DNA of 43,127 nucleotides from Bryobacterales bacterium (GCA_020851555.1 JADZCM010000020.1:1-43127); one strand, 5' to 3'; shown: positions 16,610 to 26,215, counted from the stretch's first letter. Made by a program: numbers and translations. Notes: generated from the letters alone by a model not told the origin.

Positions 16610-18435
16610 GGCAGATACTCCGGCTGCTGCGCTTCGTGCGGCCATACTCGCCGTGGCTGCTGCTTTCGGTGGTGCTGATGGTGGGAGTCGGCATCACGCA
16701 CGCGTTGATGGCCAAGCTGATCGGCCCGGTCATCGACCGGGTGCTCAGCACCGCTTCCTCGGAGGCCCCCGTCCCTCTGCTCAGGGTCCCCTTCACCGGC
16801 GTCACGCTCTACCTGAACGACCTCGTGCCGGCCTGGATCCACAACGTCTGGACCATGATCGCCTTCGGCATACTGCTGGTCTTCCTGTTCCGGGGCGTCG
16901 CCGACTACCTGGGAAACTACCTGGTGAACTACGTCGGCCTTTCGGCGGTCACCGACGTGCGCCAGACGATCTTCGACAAGGTGCTGCGGCACGGCGCCGA
17001 GTTCTTCGAGGCGCACTCGACCGGCCGGCTGATGTCGTCGATCATGAACGACATCGAGAAGATCCAGGTCGCCACGTCCCACATTCTGGCGGACCTTCTG
17101 AGGCAGGGCTTCATCGCGGCGGCGCTGCTGTACATGCTGCTGGACACGGATTGGAAGCTGGCCATCGTCAGCCTGACGCTGCTGCCCTTTGTCCTGATTC
17201 CGACGGCCCGCATAGGCAAGCGGATCCGCCGGACAACGCGCCGGGCGCAGGACGACATGGCCGAGTTGAACCAGATCTTGCAGGAGACCCTGAGCGGGCA
17301 CCAGGTGGTCCGGGCCTTCGGGGCGGAGGAGTACGAGTCCAGGCGCTTCCTCCACGCGGCCGCCCGTTTGCGTTCCAGCAACCTCCGCTACGTGGCGCAG
17401 CAGGCGCTGGCTTCGCCGCTGATCGAGTTCTTCGGGGCGCTCACCATCGTCGGCCTGCTGACCTACGCCAGAACGCAGATCAAGGCCGGCCAGATGACCG
17501 CGGGGGACTTCACCAGTTTCGTGGTCGCCCTGCTGCTGTTGTACGAACCGGTGAAGCGCCTCACCGGCATCTACAACATCTTCGAACAGGCGCTGGGAGC
17601 GACGCAGCGGGTCTTTGAGTATCTGGATCAACCGGAAGCCATCCAGGAACGCCGCGGCGCGATTCCCCTCAGGCGCTTCGAGAAGAGCATCGTCTATGAC
17701 CGGGTATCGTTCCAGTACCCCAACTCTTTCAACGGGTTCCGGCTGGAGGAGATCGTCCTGGAGGTCCGGGCCGGCCACGTTGTGGCGCTGGTCGGGCCCA
17801 GCGGCGCCGGCAAGTCCACGCTGGTGCAGCTTCTGCCCCGTTTCTACGACGTCACCGGGGGCGCCGTGCGCATCGACGGGAGGGACGTGCGGGACCTGCA
17901 ACTGGCGTCCTTGCGCCAGCGCATCAGCGTCGTTCCCCAGGAGACGTTCCTGTTCAACGACACGGTCGCGAACAACATCCGCTACGGCCGGCACGACGTC
18001 ACCATGCGCGGCGTGAAGGAAGCCGCCCGCCACGCCCTGTGCGAGGAGTTCATCCTCCAGATGCCGCAGGGCTATGAAACGGTGGTCGGCGAGCGGGGCG
18101 TGAAGCTCAGCGGCGGGCAGAGGCAGAGAATCGCGATCGCCCGGGCGCTGCTGGAGAACGCCCCGATCCTGATTCTGGACGAGGCCACCAGCCACCTCGA
18201 CAGCGAGTCGGAAGCGCTGGTGCAGGCGGCGCTGGCGGCTCTGATGAAAGGCCGCACCGTCATTGTGATCGCGCACCGGCTCTCGACGGTCCGGCGCGCG
18301 GACGAGATTGTCGTGATGGACCAGGGGCGGATTTGCGAGCGGGGCACGCACGAGGAACTGGCGGCCAAGGGCGGCATCTATCAGAAGCTCTATGAGCTTC
18401 AGTTTCTGGAGGCTGGCAGGTCCATCGGCCAATGA
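16606..18435 (+). CDS. msbA: Lipid A export ABC transporter MsbA-like
   Basis: A 609-residue ABC half-transporter: six-helix membrane domain (residues 1-330) fused to a nucleotide-binding domain (about 355-600). Typical pieces are RLLRFVRPYSPWLLLSVV, the coupling segment GRLMSSIMNDIEKIQ, Walker A GPSGAGKST, Q-loop VPQETFLFNDTV, signature LSGGQRQRIAIARALL, Walker B ILILDEATSHLDSESE, and the H-loop IAHRLSTVRRAD. MsbA flips lipid A or other amphiphiles across the inner membrane. I start at the ATG at 16606, which overlaps the glycosyltransferase stop; a longer open frame from 15934 runs antiparallel to codon usage and has no transporter content. The stop overlaps yicC. The LPS context supports MsbA over a drug exporter. 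Confidence 0.94.
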   Translation: MRQILRLLRFVRPYSPWLLLSVVLMVGVGITHALMAKLIGPVIDRVLSTASSEAPVPLLRVPFTGVTLYLNDLVPAWIHNVWTMIAFGILLVFLFRGVADYLGNYLVNYVGLSAVTDVRQTIFDKVLRHGAEFFEAHSTGRLMSSIMNDIEKIQVATSHILADLLRQGFIAAALLYMLLDTDWKLAIVSLTLLPFVLIPTARIGKRIRRTTRRAQDDMAELNQILQETLSGHQVVRAFGAEEYESRRFLHAAARLRSSNLRYVAQQALASPLIEFFGALTIVGLLTYARTQIKAGQMTAGDFTSFVVALLLLYEPVKRLTGIYNIFEQALGATQRVFEYLDQPEAIQERRGAIPLRRFEKSIVYDRVSFQYPNSFNGFRLEEIVLEVRAGHVVALVGPSGAGKSTLVQLLPRFYDVTGGAVRIDGRDVRDLQLASLRQRISVVPQETFLFNDTVANNIRYGRHDVTMRGVKEAARHALCEEFILQMPQGYETVVGERGVKLSGGQRQRIAIARALLENAPILILDEATSHLDSESEALVQAALAALMKGRTVIVIAHRLSTVRRADEIVVMDQGRICERGTHEELAAKGGIYQKLYELQFLEAGRSIGQ

Positions 18436-19319
18436 GCATACGGAGCATGACCGGTTTCGCCCGCGTGCGGAAGTCCGGCGAGGAGGGCGACGCCGCAATC
18501 AGCGTGAAGAGCGTCAACCACCGGGGTCTGGACGTGCACTTCCACATGTCCGACGACCTCGCCGGGTACGAAGCCGCGCTCCGCTCGGTGGTCAAGCGCA
18601 TGGCGCTGCGGGGCCACTTTCAGGTGCGGGTGAGCTTCACCCGCTCGCGCCCGGCCGCGGCCGCGTTGAACCGCGGCCTGTTGGCGGCTTATCTGGCCGC
18701 CCTTCGGGAAGCGTCGGCGGAATTGGGGCAGGAAGTCCGCCCGGACTTGAACGCCGCGCTATGCCTGCCCGGCATGCTGCGCGAGACCGCGGAGGAGCCT
18801 GACGCGGCGGCGGAGCAGTTGCTGGTGTCCGCGCTGGAGGAGGCCATGGCGGCGCTCAACGCCTTCCGCGAGAGAGAAGGCGCGGCGCTTGCCGCGGACT
18901 TGGCCATGCGCGCCAGAGCCGTCGCCGAAGCGGGAGACCGGCTGCGGGAGCTGCGGGCGCGCGCGGTGCCGGCTTTCGCGCGCCGTCTGTCGGAGCGGCT
19001 CTCCGAGTTGCTCGGCGGTGCGGCGGTGGAGCCGCAGCGCCTGGCGCAAGAGGCCGCCTTGCTGGCGGACCGCGGCGATATTGAGGAAGAACTCACCCGC
19101 CTCAAGGTCCACGCCGCCCAGTTGTCGGAACTGCTTCGGGTTGGAGGCGAGGTGGGGAAGAAGCTGGACTTCCTGCTCCAGGAGATGGGCCGCGAAACGA
19201 ACACGATTCTGTCCAAGACCACCGGTCTCGGCGACGCCGGTCTCGAGATTACGGACGTGGCCCTGGCCGCCAAGTCGGAAATCGAGAAAATCCGGGAGCA
19301 AGCGCTGAACCTTGAGTGA
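18432..19319 (+). CDS. yicC: YicC-family endoribonuclease
   Basis: A 295-residue protein with the family N-terminus MSIRSMTGFAR and the C-terminal DUF1732 region: DRGDIEEELTRLKVHAAQL, GKKLDFLLQEMGRETNTILSK, and ITDVALAAKSEIEKIREQALNLE. YicC (YloC in Gram-positives) is an endoribonuclease acting on RNA and reported to influence small-RNA stability. The final helix with E-K-I-R-E-Q is highly conserved and intact. The start is ATGA-coupled to msbA. In many bacteria yicC precedes gmk and rpoZ; here the gene ends the run and is followed by the ilv leader. Confident. Confidence 0.95.
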   Translation: MSIRSMTGFARVRKSGEEGDAAISVKSVNHRGLDVHFHMSDDLAGYEAALRSVVKRMALRGHFQVRVSFTRSRPAAAALNRGLLAAYLAALREASAELGQEVRPDLNAALCLPGMLRETAEEPDAAAEQLLVSALEEAMAALNAFREREGAALAADLAMRARAVAEAGDRLRELRARAVPAFARRLSERLSELLGGAAVEPQRLAQEAALLADRGDIEEELTRLKVHAAQLSELLRVGGEVGKKLDFLLQEMGRETNTILSKTTGLGDAGLEITDVALAAKSEIEKIREQALNLE

Positions 19320-19407
19320 GTCCGGCGCTGCCGCACTGCCACGCACGGGGAGCCTTTTCTCCGCCCTCCCGCAACTCCGGCGGCGCAGACCCATGTGCGG
19401 CAGGAAG

Positions 19408-19436
19408 TTGCATTTGGTCCGGCCGTACGGTATTCT
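19408..19436 (+). promoter_or_regulatory. Promoter of the ilv leader
   Basis: TTGCAT at 19408-19413 and TATTCT at 19431-19436 are separated by exactly 17 bases. Matches to consensus are three and four of six, so each box is modest, but spacing is ideal and the predicted start near 19443 falls just before the leader peptide ATG at 19450. The stretch 19320-19407 upstream, just after yicC, shows no gene I can support. Confidence 0.5.
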
Positions 19437-19449
19437 TTCCTTCAAGGAC

Positions 19450-19572
19450 ATGCCGGCGGAAGGCGCCAAAGCTGCAATCAGAAGGTCGCTTGAGGCCTCC
19501 GCCACACGTCTGGTCAGCCCTCTTTTCCTGGTAGTCGTCATTATTCGGGTCACCGTAGGCGCCCCCGCCTGA
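19450..19572 (+). CDS. ilv operon leader peptide (attenuation)
   Basis: A 40-codon reading frame with AAGGA directly before the ATG. Its second half, LVSPLFLVVVIIRVTV, is packed with branched-chain residues (three Leu, six Val, two Ile within 16 codons), the hallmark of leader peptides that sense charged Val/Ile/Leu tRNAs. It stops at 19572, 20 bases before a strong terminator hairpin that precedes ilvB. The N-terminal half (PAEGAKAAIRRSLEAS) is unremarkable, and a shorter start cannot be excluded; an upstream ATG at 19392 in frame would also be possible but lies before the predicted transcription start. See the hairpin entries for the RNA logic. Confidence 0.72.
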   Translation: MPAEGAKAAIRRSLEASATRLVSPLFLVVVIIRVTVGAPA

Positions 19573-19573
19573 G

Positions 19574-19599
19574 GGTCCTAAGAGAAATTCTCAAGGGCC
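19574..19599 (+). promoter_or_regulatory. ilv antiterminator hairpin
   Basis: GGTCCT (19574-19579) can pair with AGGGCC (19594-19599), five standard pairs and one G-U. Inside it GAGA (19582-19585) pairs with TCTC (19589-19592). The 3' arm is the 5' arm of the terminator, so the two structures exclude each other. A third alternative pairs GCCCTC (19517-19522, just before the Val/Ile codons) with GAGGGT (19571-19576). That would block the antiterminator when the ribosome does not stall. Pairings were found by eye; no energy calculation was made. Confidence 0.55.
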
Positions 19600-19638
19600 A
19601 CCGGCGGGGGGAGTAAGCCTGAAGCGGTGGCCCTTTTT
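19593..19638 (+). terminator. ilv attenuator: intrinsic terminator
   Basis: AAGGGCCACCG (19593-19603) and CGGTGGCCCTT (19625-19635) form a perfect 11-base-pair stem with a 21-base loop. Five T residues (19634-19638) follow. It stands about 53 bases before the ilvB start and after the leader peptide stop, the standard position for an attenuator. It is the clearest intrinsic terminator in the window. Confidence 0.85.
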
Positions 19639-19690
19639 GCTATGTGGGGCGTGACGTTTTCGGCCCCGCTGTTTTGGAAGGAGGAGGAGG

Positions 19691-21430
19691 ATGATGTCGA
19701 CGTCGAGTCTCGTCAGCGGCGCGCGGATGCTGCTGGAGTGCCTGGTCCGGGAGGGCGCCGAGTGCATCTTCGGATACCCGGGCGGAGTCACTCTGCCGCT
19801 CTACGACGCCATGTACGATCACCCCATGCGCCACGTACTGGTGCGGCACGAGGAAAACGCCTGCTTCGCCGCGCAGGGGTATGCGATCGCAACCGGCAGG
19901 GTCGGGGTCTGCTGCGCGACCTCCGGACCGGGCGCCACGAACCTGGTAACCGGTTTGGTAAACGGATTGATGGATTCCACGCCCATTGTGGCCATCACCG
20001 GGCAGGTTGCCAGCAAGTTGATCGGCAGCGACGCCTTCCAGGAGGCCGACACCTTCGGCATCACCCGCTCCTGCACGAAGCATAACTACCTGGTCAAGAA
20101 CCTGGCCGACCTGCCGCAGATCATCCACGAGGCGTTCTACATCGCCGGCTCCGGCCGCCCCGGCCCGGTCCTGGTGGACATTGCCAAGGACGTGTTCAGC
20201 GGGCAGTCACGCTACGCGCCGGTCTCCGCGATTCATCTTCCCGGATACAAGGTTCCGAGCGACGGGCACACCGGCCAGATCCGCCGCGCCGCCCAGATGA
20301 TCTGGGAGGCCCGGCGGCCGATCGTGTACGCCGGAGGCGGGATCATCTCGGCGGGCGCGTCGGCGGAACTGCGCCGCCTGGTGGAGTTCGTCGATATTCC
20401 GGCGGTGTGTACCCTGATGGGACTCGGAGGGCTCCCGAGCGAACATCCCAACTTCATCAGCATGCCCGGCATGCACGGCAGCTACGCGGCCAACATGGGG
20501 CTGACGCAGACGGACCTGATTATCGCTCTGGGGGTCCGTTTCGACGACCGGGTCACCGGACGGCTGTCGGCCTTCGCGCCCCACGCCAAGGTGATTCACG
20601 TGGACATCGATCCCTCCGAGATCGGGAAGAACCGGATCCCGGAACTGCCGATCGTCGGAGATGTGCGGCGCGTGCTGGAGAAGCTGAACCAGATCCTGGC
20701 CGAAACCGCCCCGGCCATCTCCACTCAGAACGCGGCCGCCCGGCGGTCGTGGTGGCATCAGATCCGGGAGTGGCAGGAGCAGTATCCGCTGAAGCCGGTC
20801 ATCTCCGAAGCCGAAATCAAGCCTCAGCACGTCGTGAGCGAGATCGACCGGCTTTCGGGCGGTAAGGCCATTGTCACCTCCGACGTGGGTCAGCACCAGA
20901 TGTGGAGCGCCCAATTCATCCGCTTCAACGAGCCGCGGCTCTGGATCAACTCGGGCGGCCTCGGCTCCATGGGCTTTGGCCTGCCGGCCGCCATCGGCGC
21001 GCAGTTTGCCCGGCCTGACAAGCTGGTCTTCGCGGTGGTCGGCGACGGCGGTTTCCAGATGTCCATCCCCGAACTGGCGACACTGGTGAACTACGGCCTT
21101 CCCGTCAAGGTCGTGATCCTGAACAACGGGTATCTGGGGATGGTCCGTCAATGGCAGGAACTCTTCTACAACAACCGCACCTGCGCGGTCGAACTGGAGG
21201 GCTTCCCGGACGTGCAGAAGCTGGCCGCGGCCTACGGTTTCACCGGGAGAACCGTTGAGAAGCCTCACGAACTGGCGCCGGCGCTCCAGGAGGCCGTGGA
21301 TGATCCGGGTCCATACCTGCTGAACGTCCGGGTCTCCCCGTGCGAGAACGTGTTCCCGATGGTGCCCGCCGGAAGCGGGATCAGCGAGATGGTCGTGGGT
21401 CCTCCCCAACCGGTTCTCGTGCCCAAGTAG
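19691..21430 (+). CDS. ilvB: Acetolactate synthase large subunit
   Basis: Thiamine-diphosphate enzyme condensing pyruvate with pyruvate or 2-oxobutyrate at the first common step of valine and isoleucine synthesis. The 579 residues carry the PP/PYR domain glutamate in LVRHEENACFAAQGYA, the CCATSGPGATNLVTGL motif, the central FAD-binding domain, and the ThDP-metal motif GDGGFQMSIPELATLVNYGLPVKVVILNN. The start at 19691 has a strong AGGAGGAGG sequence; an ATG one codon later is equally possible. It is the first structural gene after the attenuator, followed 20 bases later by the regulatory subunit. High confidence. Confidence 0.97.
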   Translation: MMSTSSLVSGARMLLECLVREGAECIFGYPGGVTLPLYDAMYDHPMRHVLVRHEENACFAAQGYAIATGRVGVCCATSGPGATNLVTGLVNGLMDSTPIVAITGQVASKLIGSDAFQEADTFGITRSCTKHNYLVKNLADLPQIIHEAFYIAGSGRPGPVLVDIAKDVFSGQSRYAPVSAIHLPGYKVPSDGHTGQIRRAAQMIWEARRPIVYAGGGIISAGASAELRRLVEFVDIPAVCTLMGLGGLPSEHPNFISMPGMHGSYAANMGLTQTDLIIALGVRFDDRVTGRLSAFAPHAKVIHVDIDPSEIGKNRIPELPIVGDVRRVLEKLNQILAETAPAISTQNAAARRSWWHQIREWQEQYPLKPVISEAEIKPQHVVSEIDRLSGGKAIVTSDVGQHQMWSAQFIRFNEPRLWINSGGLGSMGFGLPAAIGAQFARPDKLVFAVVGDGGFQMSIPELATLVNYGLPVKVVILNNGYLGMVRQWQELFYNNRTCAVELEGFPDVQKLAAAYGFTGRTVEKPHELAPALQEAVDDPGPYLLNVRVSPCENVFPMVPAGSGISEMVVGPPQPVLVPK

Positions 21431-21450
21431 AGAGAAGGAGCGGCAAGTCC

Positions 21451-22000
21451 ATGCTTCAGGTCATTTCATTGCTCGTCGAAAACAAACCCGGCGCTCTGAT
21501 GCGGATCACCGGAGTGCTTACGGCCCGCGGCTACAACATCGAGAGCCTGACGGTAGCGCGGACGCTGGATCCCGCCCTCTCGCACATGACCATCGTGGTG
21601 GACGTGGATCCGTCGCTCCGGAGCCTGGTGATCAAGCAAATGATAAAGCTGATCAATGTGTTGCAGGCGTCAGATCTCACCGAGAGCCGGGCCGTAGCCC
21701 GCGAAATGGTCCTGGTCCGGGTGAAAGCCCCGGTGGACCGGCGGACGGCTATTCTGAAAGAGGCGGAGATCTTCGGCGCCCGGGTCATCGACTCCTCGGT
21801 CGAAGGCTTCGCTCTGGAAGCGACCGGCGATCCGGAGAAGCTGGACGAGTTCATCGATGTCATGCGGAGTTACGGCGAACTTGACGCCACGCGGTCCGGC
21901 CTGGTCGCGATTTCACTGGAAGGCAAAAAGCCGCGGCTTTCACCCCCCGTCCCCACGGGGTCCGGTGTTGAGAAACTGGAACAGAAAACGGGAGTCCCCA

Positions 22001-22008
<8 letters not shown>
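21451..22008 (+). CDS. ilvN: Acetolactate synthase small (regulatory) subunit
   Basis: A 185-residue ACT-domain protein ([32 protein letters not shown]) that binds valine and activates or feedback-inhibits IlvB. The ACT fold covers residues 1-75, followed by the second family domain ([29 protein letters not shown]). It is the longer IlvH-like form rather than the 90-residue E. coli IlvN. The ATG at 21451 follows GAAGGAG, 20 bases after the ilvB stop. The C-terminal tail ([16 protein letters not shown]) is proline-rich and extends past the family core. It overlaps ilvC by 8 bases. Confidence 0.96.
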
Positions 22009-23020
<1,012 letters not shown>

Positions 23021-23035
23021 CCCGCCGCGGAACCT

Positions 23036-24646
23036 ATGAAGATTTTTACCCTGGACACGACGCTCCGGGACGGTACGCAGGGCGAAGCCGTCTTGTTCAC
23101 CGTGGAAGACAAGCTGGCTATCGCGCTGAAGCTCGACGAGCTGGGCATTGACTACATCGAAGGCGGCTGGCCCGGCTCCAATCCCAGGGACAAGGAGTTC
23201 TTTGCCCGCGCCAGGGATCTCAAGCTGAAACGGGCCCGCCTGACCGCCTTCGGATCCACCCGCTTCGCCAAGAATCCGGTGGAGCGGGACCCCAACGTGC
23301 TGGCGCTGCTGGAAGCCGGCACCCCGGCGATTTCGATCTTCGGGAAGACCTGGGACCTGCACACGCAGCGCGCCCTGGGAATCAGCGAGGAGGAGAACCT
23401 CAAGCTGATTTCCGAAACGGTGGCGCACCTGAAGGCGCACGGCCGGGAAGTGATCTTCGACGCCGAGCACTTCTTCGACGGCTACCGCTCCAACCAGGCC
23501 TTCGCCCTGCGGGCGCTGGAAGCGGCGGCCAGGGCGGGCGCCGACGTGCTGTGCCTGTGCGACACCAACGGCGGCACTCTTACGGGCCGGCTCGTCGAGG
23601 TCGTCGCCGAGGTGCGCAAACGCTTCGGCGGAATCATCGGAATACACTGCCACAACGACTCCGACGTGGCGGTGGCCAATAGCGTGGCCGCCGTGGAGCA
23701 GGGAGCGACTCACGTCCAGGGTTGCCTGAACGGGTACGGCGAGCGCTGCGGGAACGCGAACCTGTGCTCGATCATCGCCAACCTGGAGCTGAAGTTGGGG
23801 CACACCGTGGTCGGCCCCGAGAATCTGGTCAACCTGACCAGCGCGGCCCGTTTCGTGGCTGAGCTGGCCAATCTCCAGATGCGCAATGATCAGCCCTACG
23901 TCGGCCACAGCGCCTTCGCCCACAAAGGCGGCGTCCACGTGAGCGCGGTCCTCAAGGATCCGGCCACCTACGAGCACATCACGCCGGAGCGGGTCGGCAA
24001 CCGGCAGCGGGTCCTTCTCAGCGACCTCTCCGGGCGCGGCAACATTCTCTACAAGCTGAAGCAGCACGGGCTCACGGACCGGCTCAGCGAAGCGGGGCGG
24101 CGGGAACTGCTGGAACGCATCAAGCACATGGAATACCTCGGTTACGAGTTGGAGGCCGCCGAGGGGACTTTCGAGCTGCTGGTCCGGGAAGCGCTTCATC
24201 CCGGCATGCAGTTCTTCGAGCTGGTCAACTTCGAGGTGACCACCAAGATGGGGGGAGCGAAGGGTTCGAGGAGCGTTGCCTCCGTCACGGTCAAGACCAC
24301 CGACGGCATCCATTCCGCGACGGCGAGCGGGCACGGGCCGGTGAACGCTCTGGACCTGTGCCTGCGCCAGTGCCTCTCCAGTCTCTACCCGTCCATCTCG
24401 GGGGTGCGCCTGGTGGATTACAAGGTCCGCGTGCTGGAACCCCGCAAGGGCACGGCGGCCAAGGTGCGGGTCCTCATCGAGTGGACGGACCATCACCGCA
24501 GTTGGACCACGGTCGGGGTGTCGGACGACGTGATCGAAGCGAGCTGGTCGGCCATGGTGGACGCCATCCGCCTGGAGCTGATGCGGCTGATGGAAAAGGA
24601 TGAGAGCGTCGAAAAGACCGTCGAAGACTACTGTTGGGGGGTGTAG
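23036..24646 (+). CDS. cimA: (R)-citramalate synthase
   Basis: Condenses acetyl-CoA with pyruvate to citramalate, the first step of the threonine-independent route to 2-oxobutyrate and isoleucine. The 536-residue protein has the DRE-TIM family N-terminus LDTTLRDGTQGE, with Thr in place of the Glu usual in 2-isopropylmalate synthase. Further motifs are GGWPGSNPRD, the HCHNDSDVAVANS metal-site region, LNGYGERCGNANLC, and a C-terminal LeuA dimer/regulatory domain (about 400-536). The GWPGSNP segment favours citramalate over isopropylmalate synthase. Clustering with ilvBNC under an Ile/Val-type attenuator fits isoleucine supply. A homocitrate or isopropylmalate activity is less likely but not excluded. 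Confidence 0.9.
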   Translation: MKIFTLDTTLRDGTQGEAVLFTVEDKLAIALKLDELGIDYIEGGWPGSNPRDKEFFARARDLKLKRARLTAFGSTRFAKNPVERDPNVLALLEAGTPAISIFGKTWDLHTQRALGISEEENLKLISETVAHLKAHGREVIFDAEHFFDGYRSNQAFALRALEAAARAGADVLCLCDTNGGTLTGRLVEVVAEVRKRFGGIIGIHCHNDSDVAVANSVAAVEQGATHVQGCLNGYGERCGNANLCSIIANLELKLGHTVVGPENLVNLTSAARFVAELANLQMRNDQPYVGHSAFAHKGGVHVSAVLKDPATYEHITPERVGNRQRVLLSDLSGRGNILYKLKQHGLTDRLSEAGRRELLERIKHMEYLGYELEAAEGTFELLVREALHPGMQFFELVNFEVTTKMGGAKGSRSVASVTVKTTDGIHSATASGHGPVNALDLCLRQCLSSLYPSISGVRLVDYKVRVLEPRKGTAAKVRVLIEWTDHHRSWTTVGVSDDVIEASWSAMVDAIRLELMRLMEKDESVEKTVEDYCWGV

Positions 24647-24707
24647 TGGGGCGGCTCGGCACGCCGGTCCCGGCGCAGATTGAAGCCCGGCCTCACACGC
24701 GCTAGGT

Positions 24708-25250
24708 ATGCGTTTCTTCCGCCTGGGTTTTCCGCAATCCCCCCGCATCCTCCTGGTTGAGAGCGGTTCGCGGCGCCTGCTGGAAGGAGTCATACCTTAC
24801 CTGCGCGGCCATTTTGGCAGCCAGGCGCCGCTGGAACTGCTCACCTGCTACGCCGGGAAGCCCGCCGGCCTCGGGGAAGGATCCGCGGTCTATCAGACCC
24901 ACCATCATCAGGGCAGGAAGGCCAGGAAACGCCTCTACCGGACGCTGGCCGAGAACGGAGTCGGCGTGCTGGTCATCCTCTGCTCGGCCGAGCCGATCAT
25001 GACCAAGTGGAAGTGGGCGCTCGCCCTGAACCTGCCGGCGCGTGTTCTGGTGGTGAACGAGAACGGCGACGCTTTCTGGCTCGACAGAACGAACTGGAAA
25101 ACAATCCTGCATTTCGTTCTCTTCCGGGCCGGCCTGACGGGAGGCGACGCGGTGCGAACCCTCACCCAGGCGCTGCTGTTTCCCCTTACGCTGCTGTATC
25201 TTCTGGTTTACGCGGGGGCGATTCATCTTCGCAGAAAGGTGCGCGTATGA
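24708..25250 (+). CDS. Unrecognised protein with C-terminal membrane helix
   Basis: A 180-residue protein I cannot assign. Residues 1-120 look like an alpha/beta domain: ILLVESGSRRLLEGVIPYL, APLELLTCYAGKP, VGVLVILCSAEP and ARVLVVNENGDAFWLD read as alternating strands, reminiscent of the Rossmann-like half of glycosyltransferases such as the GT9/GT-B type. No catalytic signature follows. A hydrophobic segment at about 153-172 (LTQALLFPLTLLYLLVYAGAIHL) likely anchors it in the membrane, with a basic end (RRKVRV). The next gene's ATG overlaps its stop. The TM segment is seen; relation to glycosyltransferases is a guess. Confidence 0.65.
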   Translation: MRFFRLGFPQSPRILLVESGSRRLLEGVIPYLRGHFGSQAPLELLTCYAGKPAGLGEGSAVYQTHHHQGRKARKRLYRTLAENGVGVLVILCSAEPIMTKWKWALALNLPARVLVVNENGDAFWLDRTNWKTILHFVLFRAGLTGGDAVRTLTQALLFPLTLLYLLVYAGAIHLRRKVRV

Positions 25251-26215
25251 AAGCCATTCAGGTGTTCGAGCCCGGCGGCGTGGAAAAACTGCTGCTGGTG
25301 GATGTGCCGGAACCGGTTCCGGGAGAGGGCCAGGCTGTGGTGCGGATTGCCGCGATCGGCGTCAACTACATCGACACCTACTTCCGAACGGGGTTGTACA
25401 AGTCCGAGACGCCGATCTCGATCGGCATGGAAGCGGCGGGGGTGGTCACGGCGACCGGCCCGGGCGTGACGGAGGTCAAGGCCGGGGACCGGGTCGCCTA
25501 CTGCATGGAGCGAGGCTCCTACGCCGAGTATGCATCCGTCGCCGCCTGGCGGCTGGTGAAGATGCCGGACGGGATGGCCTTTGAAACCGCGGCCGCCGCG
25601 ATGCTGCAAGGCATGACGGCGCACTACCTCGCCCACTCCACCTATGCCCTGGGGCCCTCCGACACGGCCCTGGTTCATGCGGCGGCCGGCGGGACCGGGT
25701 TGCTGCTGGTTCAGATGGCCAAGATGCGCGGCGCGCGCGTCATCGGGACGACCTCGACTGCCGGCAAAGCCGCGCTGGCCCGCGGGGCGGGGGCGGACGA
25801 GGTGATCCTTTACACCGAGAAGGACTTCGAGGCCGAAGTGGGGCGGCTCACCGGCGGGCGGGGGGTGGACGTAGTTTACGACTCGGTCGGAGCCTCCACG
25901 TTTCTGAAGAGCCTTGGATGCCTGAGGCCGCGAGGAATGATGGTCACCTTTGGTAACGCCAGCGGACCGGTCCCAGCCATTGAACCGCTGCTGCTGAGCC
26001 AGAAGGGCGCCCTCTTCCTGACGCGCCCGATACTGACATACTACGCTGCCAACCGGGAGGAATTGCTCCGGCGCGCCTCGGACGTTCTCGGTTGGATCGT
26101 TTCCGGGAAGCTGAATCTGCGCATCCACAGGGCATACCAGCTCCGCGAGGCCGCCCAAGCCCACCTCGACCTGGAGAGCCGCACAACCTCGGGCAAGCTG
26201 CTCCTGATCCCGTGA
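25247..26215 (+). CDS. Quinone oxidoreductase-like protein (zinc-independent MDR)
   Basis: A 322-residue medium-chain dehydrogenase/reductase of the NADPH:quinone oxidoreductase type. The N-terminal GroES-like part has GVNYIDTYFRTGLY and GMEAAGVV. The Rossmann part shows VHAAAGGTGLLLVQMAK, GTTSTAGKA and GVDVVYDSVGASTF. The zinc-binding cysteine and histidine positions of alcohol dehydrogenases are absent, as in QOR enzymes. It starts ATGA-coupled to the unknown membrane protein and ends GTGA-coupled to the M24 peptidase, so three unrelated-looking proteins are co-translated. Substrate could be quinones or enones. Confidence 0.93.
   Translation: MKAIQVFEPGGVEKLLLVDVPEPVPGEGQAVVRIAAIGVNYIDTYFRTGLYKSETPISIGMEAAGVVTATGPGVTEVKAGDRVAYCMERGSYAEYASVAAWRLVKMPDGMAFETAAAAMLQGMTAHYLAHSTYALGPSDTALVHAAAGGTGLLLVQMAKMRGARVIGTTSTAGKAALARGAGADEVILYTEKDFEAEVGRLTGGRGVDVVYDSVGASTFLKSLGCLRPRGMMVTFGNASGPVPAIEPLLLSQKGALFLTRPILTYYAANREELLRRASDVLGWIVSGKLNLRIHRAYQLREAAQAHLDLESRTTSGKLLLIP

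Noticed and set aside
15934..18435. Apparent 833-residue GT9-MsbA fusion
   Set aside because: The first 224 codons are out of frame with the true GT9 gene; MsbA begins at the ATG at 16606, which overlaps the GT9 stop.
16120..18498. 792-codon minus-strand frame opposite msbA
   Set aside because: Antisense to clear GT9 and MsbA coding; its translation is low-complexity, rich in His, Gln, Asp, Val and Arg, and without domains.
19562..19610. CCCCCGCC pairing with GGCGGGGG as the ilv antiterminator
   Set aside because: It touches the terminator's 5' arm at only one base and would not compete well; the 19574-19599 pairing fits better.
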